A stretch of DNA of 17,594 nt from Alphaproteobacteria bacterium. GTDB taxonomy: Bacteria > Pseudomonadota > Alphaproteobacteria > UBA828. The translations under genes were made by a program, and so were the position numbers. Position 1 is the stretch's first letter; each line of letters opens with the position of its first letter. The stretch spans positions 1 through 17,594 of the forward strand of contig JAJDVB010000209.1 in NCBI GenBank assembly GCA_022826345.1. The letters run 5' to 3'. Below, in pieces: positions 1-6,831 of the stretch. The notes under the pieces were generated by a model. The model was given only the letters and a program-made list of their open reading frames with translations, did not search any database and was not told the origin of the DNA.

Positions 1-693
1 CGCTCGGTCTTCGCGCGCGAGGTGATCGTGCCGCCGGCGCCGGGGATCAACGCCGCGACCGGGCTGCTTGCCACTGACATGAGCTACGAGTTCACGCGCT
101 CGGTGCTCTGCGTGCTCACTCAGGCCAGGCAGGACGAGATCGACACGCTCAACGAGCAGACCGACGCCCTGGTGCGGCGCGCGCAGGAGGCATTGGCCGC
201 AGACGGCGTCGCGCCCGAACACCAGCGGCTCGTCAAGATCGCGGAGTGCCGCTACCAGGGGCAGGGCTTCGAGCTTCGCGGCACCATGCCGGACGGTCCG
301 CTCACGCTCGATAACCGGACGCAGCTGCTGGCGAGCTTCCACGAGCGCCACCGGCAGGACTACGGCCACGCCTTCGAGGACCAGGAGGTCGAGGTCATCA
401 CGCTCCGGGTTGTCGCCTCGGCCGGGATCGGCGCGCTGAGTTGGCCCGAGGCGCCCCAGGGCAGCGGCCACAACCCCGAGGACGCGCTGCTCTACCGCCG
501 CGCCACCACCTTCGACGACGGCCGCACCTACGAGACTCCCCGCTTCGACCGGGGCAAGCTCAAGGGCGGCCAGCACATCGACGGCCCGGCCATCGTCATC
601 CAGACCGATTCGACCACGCTGGTGCCGCCGGGCTACGAGGCGATGGTCGCGCCTTCGGGCAATCTTCACGTCAGGGAGGTCGCCGAATCATGA
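1..693 (+). CDS. Hydantoinase/oxoprolinase family protein, A-type subunit, 3' end only
   Basis: This is the last 230 codons of an A-type subunit of the ATP-dependent hydantoinase/oxoprolinase (HyuA) family. The frame is open from base 1, so the start lies outside the window. The segment VIVPPAPGINAATGL near the beginning, the later RHRQDYGH motif and the closing GPAVI-like segment (GPAIVIQTDSTTLVPPG) followed by a GNLHVRE tail are typical of the C-terminal part of this family. Members open cyclic amides or carboxylate ketones (hydantoins, 5-oxoproline, acetone, acetophenone) at the cost of ATP, together with a B subunit. The stop overlaps the next start as ATGA, so translation is probably coupled to the B subunit. 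The substrate cannot be told from this fragment. Family assignment is firm; specificity is unknown. Confidence 0.88.
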   Translation, partial: RSVFAREVIVPPAPGINAATGLLATDMSYEFTRSVLCVLTQARQDEIDTLNEQTDALVRRAQEALAADGVAPEHQRLVKIAECRYQGQGFELRGTMPDGPLTLDNRTQLLASFHERHRQDYGHAFEDQEVEVITLRVVASAGIGALSWPEAPQGSGHNPEDALLYRRATTFDDGRTYETPRFDRGKLKGGQHIDGPAIVIQTDSTTLVPPGYEAMVAPSGNLHVREVAES

Positions 694-2462
694 CCGTCAA
701 CAAGACCGAGGTCGACCCGATCACCCTCCAGGTGATCGGCGGCGCGCTGCACACGATCGCCAAGGAGATGGGGCATGTGCTCTACCGCATGTCCTACTCG
801 TCGATCATCCGGGAATCCGAGGATCTCGGCGCCGGGCTCTTCGATCGCAACTTCAACACGCTCTGCGAATCGGATTCGACGCCGATGCACATCGGCTCGA
901 TCCCGGCCTACCTGCGGGGGATCGACAAGACCCTGCACGACCCCTGGCAGCCCGGCGACATCGTGATCCACAACCACCCCTATTACGGCGCGAGCCACTC
1001 GCCGGACATCGCCGCAGTGGCGCCGGTCTTCTACCAGGGCGAGCTGGTCGGCTACTCGGCCAACACGGCGCACCACGTGGATATCGGCGCGGCGACGCCC
1101 GGGCTCATCATCGACGTGCCGGACGTGTTCGCCGAGGGCATGCTGTTCAAGGGCGTGAAGCTCTACGAGGGGGGCAAGCTGAACCGCGCGTTCTGGCAGT
1201 TCATCGAGACCAACACGCGGGTCCCGAGCCAGGTGATGGGCGATATCGAAGCGCAGGTTGCCTCCGCCGAGCTCGGCGTGAAGCGCTTCATCGAATTGCT
1301 CGACCAGCACGGCAAGGACGTGGTGTTCGCCGCGACCGAGCAGCTCATGGACTATTCCGAGCGCATGCTGCGCCGCCAGATCGCGGCGATTCCCGACGGG
1401 GAATACAGGGCCGAGGGCTTCCTGGACGACGACGGGCGCAACCGGAAGGAGCCGCTGCCGGTCAAGGTCGCGGTGCGGATCGAGGGCGATTCGGCGGAGG
1501 TCGATCTCACCGGCTCGTCGCCGCAGGTGCCGACCGCATTCAACGTGCCCTTCGAGGGCTCGACGAAGGTCGCCTGCTTCTTCGCCTTCCGCGCGCTGCT
1601 TCTCGATACCGCAACGATCACCGAGCACGTGCCGCAGAACGAGGGCTCGTTCAGGCCCATCAAGGTGACTGCGCCCAAGGGCACGATCTTCAACCCCGAG
1701 TACCCGGCGGCGGCGGAGGCGCGTTTCAACCAGATCCAGCGCGTGGTGGACTGCATCGCCAAGGCGCTCTCGCCGGTGATTCCTGACAAGGTGACGGCGG
1801 GCTCGTCCGCCGACGTCTCGGCCATCGCCTATTCGGGTGTCAGGCCCGACGGCAACTACTGGGTCTTCATCGAGGTCAACGAGGGCGCCTGCGGCGGCAG
1901 GCCTTTGTCCGACGGGCCGGACACGATCGAGGAGCTGATGCGCAACACGCGCAACAACCCGATCGAGGACCTCGGCATGCACCTGCCGCTGCTCTGCGAT
2001 CGCTACGAGCTTCGGGACGACGTGATGCCGGGCGCTGGACGCCATCGCGGCGGTATCGGCGTGATCAAGGTGCAGCGCTATCTCACGCCGGGCTTTCTTA
2101 CCCACGAGGCCGACCGGCACGACGACCCGCCCTGGGGCTTCCGCGGCGGCACCACCGGCAAGGGCGGGCGCCTCATCAAGTACAACATCGCGGAGCCCGA
2201 CAACGTCGAGGACCTGCCGGCGAAGATCCACGGGCTGCGCAACCAGACCGGCGATTGCATCGGCTTCCTGGGCCCCTGCGGGGGCGGCTACGGGGATCCG
2301 CTGGAGCGTCCGGCGGAGAAGGTGCGCGAGGACGTGCTCGACGACTTCTGTACCCGCGAGCACGCCTATCAGGCCTACGGCGTCGTGCTCACCGAGGCGC
2401 TGGACGTCGATCCGGCCGCCACCGAAGCGCGGCGTGCGGAGATGGCGAAGCAGGTCGCCTAA
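690..2462 (+). CDS. Hydantoinase/oxoprolinase family protein, B-type subunit
   Basis: This is a complete 590-residue B-type (HyuB) subunit, of usual length for the family. I chose the ATG at 690 because it overlaps the upstream stop as ATGA and opens with MTVNKTEVDPITLQVIGGAL, the usual N-terminal pattern; the frame is open further upstream only inside the preceding gene. Visible family marks are the early RESEDLGAGLFD region, HNHPYYGASHSPDI, the histidine-rich TAHHVDIGAATPG segment (a likely metal or active-site region), RHRGGIGVIKV, and the C-terminal GGGYGDPLERP followed by YGVVL. The protein works as a complex with the A subunit in the cytoplasm, on hydantoin-like lactams or, in some relatives, in ketone carboxylation. 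No substrate-specific neighbour is in view. It runs convergently into lptB with 12 bp between stops. Confidence 0.92.
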   Translation: MTVNKTEVDPITLQVIGGALHTIAKEMGHVLYRMSYSSIIRESEDLGAGLFDRNFNTLCESDSTPMHIGSIPAYLRGIDKTLHDPWQPGDIVIHNHPYYGASHSPDIAAVAPVFYQGELVGYSANTAHHVDIGAATPGLIIDVPDVFAEGMLFKGVKLYEGGKLNRAFWQFIETNTRVPSQVMGDIEAQVASAELGVKRFIELLDQHGKDVVFAATEQLMDYSERMLRRQIAAIPDGEYRAEGFLDDDGRNRKEPLPVKVAVRIEGDSAEVDLTGSSPQVPTAFNVPFEGSTKVACFFAFRALLLDTATITEHVPQNEGSFRPIKVTAPKGTIFNPEYPAAAEARFNQIQRVVDCIAKALSPVIPDKVTAGSSADVSAIAYSGVRPDGNYWVFIEVNEGACGGRPLSDGPDTIEELMRNTRNNPIEDLGMHLPLLCDRYELRDDVMPGAGRHRGGIGVIKVQRYLTPGFLTHEADRHDDPPWGFRGGTTGKGGRLIKYNIAEPDNVEDLPAKIHGLRNQTGDCIGFLGPCGGGYGDPLERPAEKVREDVLDDFCTREHAYQAYGVVLTEALDVDPAATEARRAEMAKQVA

Positions 2463-2474
2463 AGAATCGGACGC

Positions 2475-3260
2475 TTAGAGCCGGAAGCGGTCGCCGAGGT
2501 AGACGCGGCGGACCTCGTCGTGGGAGACGATGTCCGAGGGCGCGCCCTCCATCAGCACGGCGCCCTCGTTGATGATGTAGGCGCGATCGCAGATGTCGAG
2601 CGCCTCTCGCACGTTGTGATCCGTCAGCAGCACACCGATGCCGCGGTCCTTGAGGTGGGCGACGAGATCGCGAATCTCCGCCACCGCAATCGGGTCGATC
2701 CCCGATAGCGGCTCGTCGAGCAGAACGAAGCGCGGTTTCGAGGCCAGGGAGCGGGCGATTTCGACGCGCCGCCTTTCGCCGCCCGAGAGCGCGAGCGAGG
2801 GCGTGCGCCGCAGATGGGTGATCGAGAACTCGGCGAGCAGCTCGTCGAGAACGAGTTCGCGCTCGTTGCGCGCCGGTACGGAGACTTCCAGCACGGCGCG
2901 GATGTTGTTCTCGACCGTGAGCCCGCGAAAGATCGAGGCCTCCTGCGGCAGGTAGCCGAGGCCGAGGCGGGCACGGCGGTACATGGGCAGCCCCGTGATG
3001 TCGTGCCCGTCGAGGAAGACTCGGCCGTAGTCCGCCGCCATCAAACCGGTCATCAGGTAGAAGCAGGTGGTCTTGCCCGCGCCGTTGGGGCCCAGCAGGC
3101 CGACTGCCTCGCCGCGCTGGACCGTGAGGCTGAGGCCGCGCAGCACCGGCCGCTTCTTGAAGCTCTTGCCCAGGTTCTCCGCGCGCAGGCCCGGATTGCC
3201 GGCAAGGACGACCGGAGTCGCCGAGCCTCCCGCGGTGCCGGCGGTAGCGGGCCGTGTCAT
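2475..3260 (-). CDS. lptB: Lipopolysaccharide export ABC transporter ATP-binding protein LptB
   Basis: This 261-residue ABC ATPase drives lipopolysaccharide extraction from the inner membrane as the LptB2FG motor; it sits on the cytoplasmic face. Visible motifs are Walker A GPNGAGKTT (residues 57-65), the Q-loop glutamine in YLPQEASIF (about 106), signature LSGGE (158-162), Walker B VLLDEP (179-184), the LptB-like D-loop region LSGIDPIAV and the H-loop in LLTDHNV (about 215). The C-terminus RRVYLGDRFRL is characteristic of LptB. The ATG at 3260 has a GAGGTG Shine-Dalgarno-like site 8 nt upstream. About 24 residues precede the ABC core, a modest N-terminal extension. It is last in the kdsD-lptC-lptA-lptB run, 29 bp after lptA. 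The rpoN gene that often follows lptB in proteobacteria is absent; hyuB converges here instead. Confidence 0.96.
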   Translation of the reverse strand: MTRPATAGTAGGSATPVVLAGNPGLRAENLGKSFKKRPVLRGLSLTVQRGEAVGLLGPNGAGKTTCFYLMTGLMAADYGRVFLDGHDITGLPMYRRARLGLGYLPQEASIFRGLTVENNIRAVLEVSVPARNERELVLDELLAEFSITHLRRTPSLALSGGERRRVEIARSLASKPRFVLLDEPLSGIDPIAVAEIRDLVAHLKDRGIGVLLTDHNVREALDICDRAYIINEGAVLMEGAPSDIVSHDEVRRVYLGDRFRL

Positions 3261-3289
3261 GCGGCGATCACCTCGACGCCCTGCACGCG

Positions 3290-3874
3290 TTACTCTCCCC
3301 GATCCTCGGGCACGAACAGGCCCTGCACGCGCGTGCTGCCGCCCGAGACCCGGCTGACCCCGGATTCCAGGTCCATCGTCAGCATCTCGCCCCTGACGAT
3401 GTTGTTCCCCCGGTTCAGGACCACGCCGCCGGCGAGGTCGATGCGGCCGTTCTCGACGTCATAGACGCCGCTCTGACCCTGCGCCGTCTCGTCCGGCGAC
3501 GAGACGACGACGTTGCCTTGGGCATCGATGCGCGAAACTCCCAGATTGCCCTGGCCGCCTTCGACATCGCGGTAGTAGACGGTGAGCATGTCGGCGTTGA
3601 GCACCATCTCGCCCTGCTCGGCCTTCACATCGCCCTCGAAGATTGCGACGTTCTCCGACTGTCGCACTTCGAGTGTATCCGCGGTGATTTCGATCGCTTG
3701 GCGCGCATCGCCTGCGTTGCCGGCCCCGTCGTCCGCATCCTGCGCCGCTCCTGCACTGGCCAGCATGAGTGCGGCCACGAGTGCGGGCGCGAGCAGAGCG
3801 AGGCGCCGCGGGCGCCACGCCGGTCCCTGCCGGCTAACCCCGGCCTTCATTGCCTTGCTTCCCCAAAGCGTCAT
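3290..3874 (-). CDS. lptA: Lipopolysaccharide transport periplasmic protein LptA (OstA family)
   Basis: This 194-residue OstA/LptA-type protein would form the periplasmic bridge that passes lipopolysaccharide from LptC to the outer-membrane LptD. The start at 3874 is preferred because a clear GGAGG lies 5 nt upstream (minus strand). An ATG 18 nt further upstream (3892) and one 24 nt inside (3850) are weaker alternatives. An N-terminal basic stretch (WRPRRL) and hydrophobic run with a possible cleavage after AGA-A (about residue 44) give a signal peptide. The mature part has the beta-jellyroll pattern: ITADTLEVRQSENVAIFEGD, VLNADMLTVYY, and NNIVRGEMLTMDLESGVSRV. Its first 41 bp overlap the end of lptC, so the two are likely translated together. 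The C-terminus is short, without a long tail. The family call is strong. Confidence 0.9.
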   Translation of the reverse strand: MTLWGSKAMKAGVSRQGPAWRPRRLALLAPALVAALMLASAGAAQDADDGAGNAGDARQAIEITADTLEVRQSENVAIFEGDVKAEQGEMVLNADMLTVYYRDVEGGQGNLGVSRIDAQGNVVVSSPDETAQGQSGVYDVENGRIDLAGGVVLNRGNNIVRGEMLTMDLESGVSRVSGGSTRVQGLFVPEDRGE

Positions 3875-4562
3875 CGCTTCCTCCCAGCGCATCCGGGTAC
3901 AGGGTCATCCGCACCCGGCCACCGAAGGTCATGACCTCTCCCCGATCCCGAAGCGCGAAGTTGCCGGCGTCCAGCAGCCCGTGCGGGCCCGTGCCACTCA
4001 CCGGCTCGTCGCCCTTTGCGGTTCCCGCCGGCAGGTCGACATGGGCCTTCGAGGTACGGAACTCGTGACCCGCCTCGGAACGGACCGTGACATCGCCGCT
4101 CAGGTCGAGCTGCTCGGCATCGCGTTGGTATGTGCCCTCGTTCGCCGTCAGCGCCAGCAGGCCGCTCCGTGCCGGATCGCCGAAAATATCGGCCTCGATC
4201 TCGCTGAGATGCACGATCGGCGAATCGCGTTCCGGCTGGAACGCCTCCGCTCCCCTCACGGCGAAGGGCCGGTTCTTCGCGTCGGTCCCCTGATAGCTGG
4301 CATTGACCATCGTCAGGCGGCCGTCGATCTCGGGATCCTCGGTCAGCGGGATGTGGACGCCCTCCTCTCCGCCGGTCACAAGCGGCCACGCCACCACGAG
4401 GCCGAGCAGGGCCGCCGCCATCGCCGGCAGCAGGTAGCGCATGAGGCCGACGAAGCCGCTGTAGCGGCCGGGGCGCGCGACGTCACCGCCATCCGCACGG
4501 TAGTGCCGGAGCCGGCCTGACGGCGCGGCACCGCTCGGCCCTCTGTCCCGTCCCGTGCTCAT
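3834..4562 (-). CDS. lptC: Lipopolysaccharide export protein LptC
   Basis: This 242-residue protein matches LptC, the bitopic inner-membrane partner that takes lipopolysaccharide from LptB2FG and hands it to LptA. It shows a basic, low-complexity N-terminal cytoplasmic tail of about 40 residues, one transmembrane helix (about 42-62, RYLLPAMAAALLGLVVAWPL) and a periplasmic domain with DPEIDGRLTMVNASYQGTD, LTANEGTYQRDAEQLDLSGDV and a closing MTFGGRVRMTLYP segment, as in alphaproteobacterial LptC. The N-terminal tail is longer than in the E. coli protein. The ATG overlaps the kdsD stop by 4 bp (ATGA), and the 3' end overlaps lptA. Sequence identity in this family is low, so part of the call rests on position between kdsD and lptA. 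Confidence 0.88.
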   Translation of the reverse strand: MSTGRDRGPSGAAPSGRLRHYRADGGDVARPGRYSGFVGLMRYLLPAMAAALLGLVVAWPLVTGGEEGVHIPLTEDPEIDGRLTMVNASYQGTDAKNRPFAVRGAEAFQPERDSPIVHLSEIEADIFGDPARSGLLALTANEGTYQRDAEQLDLSGDVTVRSEAGHEFRTSKAHVDLPAGTAKGDEPVSGTGPHGLLDAGNFALRDRGEVMTFGGRVRMTLYPDALGGSDDALGKQGNEGRG

Positions 4563-5551
4563 GCCAGGCCTGCTCGCAGGCAGTCGTGAATATGCACCAC
4601 ACCGACGGGCCGCTCCCCTTCGATCACGAAGAGGCTGGTGATCTGGCGCTGGTTCATCAGGTGCACGGCCTCCGCACCCAGCGCGCTGCAGTGAATCGTC
4701 ACCGGATCGCGCGTCATGATCTCGGAGACCGGCTTTTGCAGGAGGCCCCCATCCATGTGGCGTCTGAGGTCGCCGTCGGTCACGATGCCGGCCAGCGCGC
4801 CCTGCGTGTCGGTCGCGCCGACACAGCCGAGGCGCTTCGCTGTCATCACGATCAGCGCCTCCGCCATCGCCGTTTCGGCCGGAACGAGCGGCAAAGCGTC
4901 GCCTGCGTGCATGATGTCGGCAACCCGGACCAGCCGCCGGCCCAGCTTGCCGCCGGGGTGGTACACCTTGAAGTCCTCGGCCGTGAGGCCCTTGCGCTCC
5001 AGCAGGGCGACCGCAAGCGCATCGCCCAGCGCCAGCATCATGATGGTGGACGTCGTCGGCGCCAGGCCGAGCGTGCCGGCTTCCGGCTCGTCGGGCAGGA
5101 CGAGCGCGACGGTGGCCGCATCGGCCAGCGTGCTCGGCGCCCGGCCCACGATGGCGACGAGCGGAATGTGGAAGCGTGTGGCGTAGTTCACGAGATCGGC
5201 GAGCTCCGGCGTCTCGCCCGAGTTCGACAGCATCAGCAGCGTGTCGGCCTCGGTGATCATGCCGAGGTCGCCGTGGCTCGCCTCCGCCGGGTGGACGAAG
5301 AGCGCCGGCGCCCCGGTCGACGCCAGGGTTGCAGCGATCTTGTTGGCGATGTGGCCGCTCTTTCCCATGCCGGAGAGCACGATCCGGCCTCGCGTGGCGG
5401 CCAGCAGCTCCGTCGCCTCGACGAATCGGCCGGTCAGCGCCTCGGCCAGCCGCGCGAGCGCGCGCGATTCCTGGGTTACCACCCGGCGTGCGGCGGCAAG
5501 GTCGTCATGCTCGATCACGTCGAGCGCGGCGGATGCGGCGATCAGACTCAC
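4559..5551 (-). CDS. kdsD: D-arabinose-5-phosphate isomerase (KdsD/KpsF/GutQ family)
   Basis: This 330-residue enzyme interconverts D-ribulose 5-phosphate and D-arabinose 5-phosphate, the first step to Kdo for lipopolysaccharide. An N-terminal SIS domain (about 44-178) carries SGMGKSGHIANKIAATLASTG, HPAEASHGDLG and the phosphate-binding SNSGET (109-114). Two CBS domains follow (about 210-265 and 278-328). The linker FKVYHPGGKLGRRL is typical of the family. The start is GTG (5549-5551); an in-frame TAG lies only 9 nt upstream, so no longer N-terminus is possible, yet no Shine-Dalgarno sequence is visible. It heads the lipopolysaccharide run and overlaps lptC by 4 bp. The Kdo-8-phosphate phosphatase gene kdsC, often placed between kdsD and lptC, is not here. 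Confidence 0.95.
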   Translation of the reverse strand: MSLIAASAALDVIEHDDLAAARRVVTQESRALARLAEALTGRFVEATELLAATRGRIVLSGMGKSGHIANKIAATLASTGAPALFVHPAEASHGDLGMITEADTLLMLSNSGETPELADLVNYATRFHIPLVAIVGRAPSTLADAATVALVLPDEPEAGTLGLAPTTSTIMMLALGDALAVALLERKGLTAEDFKVYHPGGKLGRRLVRVADIMHAGDALPLVPAETAMAEALIVMTAKRLGCVGATDTQGALAGIVTDGDLRRHMDGGLLQKPVSEIMTRDPVTIHCSALGAEAVHLMNQRQITSLFVIEGERPVGVVHIHDCLRAGLA

Positions 5552-5661
5552 TGAATTCTAATTTTGTTCAAAACGAGGCAAGCATGATGCGGGTGGGGCC
5601 GTTCGTCAATGTATTGTGCCGTTCTTGTGGCCCATCAACCGAAGGTAGCCCAACATATTGT

Positions 5662-5677
5662 ATGCCGAAGTCGGCAT
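5662..5677. repeat. Inverted repeat next to a possible kdsD -10 element
   Basis: ATGCCGA and TCGGCAT form a perfect 7+7 bp inverted repeat with a 2-nt centre. On the minus strand its end abuts a TACAAT hexamer (5657-5662) that matches the sigma-70 -10 consensus at five of six positions, about 105 nt upstream of kdsD. A repressor bound there would cover the promoter spacer. That role is inferred from placement only; in GC-rich DNA a repeat of this size can arise by chance. Confidence 0.3.
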
Positions 5678-5735
5678 GGCGGTTGACCGCGCGTGGCACC
5701 CGGTGCGCATGGCGTCTCGACTCGGGCGCCATTCC

Positions 5736-5763
5736 TTGACCCGGTGGTGGGCGGGCCTATCCT
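5736..5763 (+). promoter_or_regulatory. Predicted sigma-70 promoter for bioB
   Basis: TTGACC (5736-5741) and TATCCT (5758-5763) are separated by 16 bp, giving a start of transcription near 5770 and a short leader of about 24 nt before the bioB ATG. A GGAGA ribosome-binding site at 5780-5784 sits 9 nt before that ATG. Spacing, orientation and leader length all fit. No operator for a biotin repressor is evident within or around it. Confidence 0.6.
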
Positions 5764-5793
5764 GCGCCGGTCGCAGGCCGGAGACGAGCGATT

Positions 5794-6789
5794 ATGGAAA
5801 CTGTCGAGGTGATTGGCGCGGACGCGCCGCCGAGCGTTGCCCCCACGCTCAGGCATGACTGGTCGGCGGCGGAGGTCGAGGCGCTGCTGGCGCTGCCCTT
5901 CGCCGAGCTGATGTTCCGCGCGCAGACCGCCCATCGCCGCCACTTCGACCCGAACCAGGTGCAAATGTCGACGCTGCTCAGCATCAAGACCGGCGGTTGC
6001 CCGGAGGACTGCGCCTATTGCCCGCAGAGCGCGCGCTACGACACCGGGCTCGAAGCGGGCAAGCTGATGTCCCGCGACGAGGTGCTGGCGGAGGCCCGGC
6101 GCGCCCGAGAGGCCGGCGCCACCCGCTATTGCATGGGCGCCGCCTGGCGCAGCCCCAAGGACCGCGACCTGGAGGCGGTGGCCGACATGGTTGCCGGCGT
6201 CAAGGCGCTCGGCATGGAGACCTGCGTCACCCTCGGCATGCTGAGCGCGCTCCAGGCAGCGCGGCTCGCCGATGCCGGCCTCGACTACTACAACCACAAT
6301 CTCGACACCTCCGAATCCTTCTACGGCGAGATCATCACCACGCGCACCTACCAGGACCGGCTCGAGACCCTGGGCCATGTGCGCGACGCGGGCATCAACG
6401 TCTGCTGCGGCGGCATCGTCGGCATGGGCGAATCGCGCCGCGACCGCGCCGACATGATCGCGACGCTTGCGAGCCTGCCGTGCCATCCCGAGAGCGTGCC
6501 CATCAACATGCTGGTGCAGGTGGAGGGCACGCCGCTCAACGGCACGGACGCTTTGGATCCCTTCGAATTCGTGCGCACGGTGGCGGTGGCGCGGATCACC
6601 ATGCCGGGCTCGGTAGTCCGGCTCTCGGCCGGACGCGAGCAGATGTCGGACGAGATGCAGGCGTTGGCCTTCCTCGCCGGCGCGAACTCGGTGTTCGTCG
6701 GACCGGAGCTGCTCACGACACCCAATCCCGGGCGCGAACGCGACAGCCAGCTCTTCGCCCGCCTCGGCATCGCGCCGATGCCGGCTTAG
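5794..6789 (+). CDS. bioB: Biotin synthase BioB
   Basis: This 331-residue radical-SAM enzyme inserts sulfur into dethiobiotin, the last step of biotin synthesis. The radical-SAM cysteines are in CPEDCAYC (C69, C73, C76). Further cysteines fit the ligands of the sacrificial [2Fe-2S] cluster: C113 in [10 protein letters not shown]144 in ETCVTLGML and C204 in NVCCGGIVG, with the arginine-bearing [10 protein letters not shown] near 275-285. YYNHNLDTS and LLTTPNPG are also family marks. The usual NSIFYG(D/E)KLLTT reads [12 protein letters not shown] here, a mild departure outside the metal sites. The C-terminus is short compared with E. coli. The start has a GGAGA site 9 nt upstream and the gene directly precedes bioA. 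Confidence 0.97.
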   Translation: METVEVIGADAPPSVAPTLRHDWSAAEVEALLALPFAELMFRAQTAHRRHFDPNQVQMSTLLSIKTGGCPEDCAYCPQSARYDTGLEAGKLMSRDEVLAEARRAREAGATRYCMGAAWRSPKDRDLEAVADMVAGVKALGMETCVTLGMLSALQAARLADAGLDYYNHNLDTSESFYGEIITTRTYQDRLETLGHVRDAGINVCCGGIVGMGESRRDRADMIATLASLPCHPESVPINMLVQVEGTPLNGTDALDPFEFVRTVAVARITMPGSVVRLSAGREQMSDEMQALAFLAGANSVFVGPELLTTPNPGRERDSQLFARLGIAPMPA

Positions 6790-6806
6790 GCGCCGCGCGC
6801 GGCGCC
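6789..6806. repeat. Perfect 18-bp GC palindrome between bioB and bioA
   Basis: GGCGCCGCGCGCGGCGCC is identical to its reverse complement. It begins at the last base of the bioB stop codon and ends 25 nt before the bioA ATG. As RNA it can fold into a 7-bp all-GC stem with a CGCG loop. No U-run follows, so it is not a standard terminator. It may stabilise the bioB 3' end or lower bioA expression; this is inferred from sequence alone. Confidence 0.6.
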
Positions 6807-6831
6807 CTCAGCGCTTGCCGTGGCGCGCCGC

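Larger units (their letters stand above)
5552..5793. other. Divergent kdsD/bioB intergenic region
   Basis: This 242-bp gap lies between two genes reading away from each other, so it must hold both promoters. The kdsD-proximal part (5552-5660) is clearly more A/T-rich than its surroundings. A good promoter for bioB is listed separately. For kdsD, a -10-like TACAAT on the minus strand (5657-5662) lies next to a 16-bp inverted repeat at 5662-5677, but no convincing -35 hexamer is seen. I found no BioR-type TTATCTATAA site and no BirA-type operator. No reading frame here looks coding. Confidence 0.7.

Noticed and set aside
441..689. N-terminal extension of hyuB by 83 residues
   Set aside because: The extension is an Arg/Pro/Gly-rich out-of-frame reading of the hyuA end; family similarity begins at the ATG at 690.
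666..2363. A 565-codon open frame antisense to hyuB
   Set aside because: The translation is rich in Arg, His, Asp, Val and Leu with no domain, which is the usual mirror of a GC-rich coding strand. The sense frame is a clear HyuB.
5549..5575. Leaderless promoter for kdsD (TTGCCT, 15-bp spacer, TAGAAT)
   Set aside because: The spacer is short and the TAGAAT ends only 3 nt before the GTG, so transcription would begin inside the gene.
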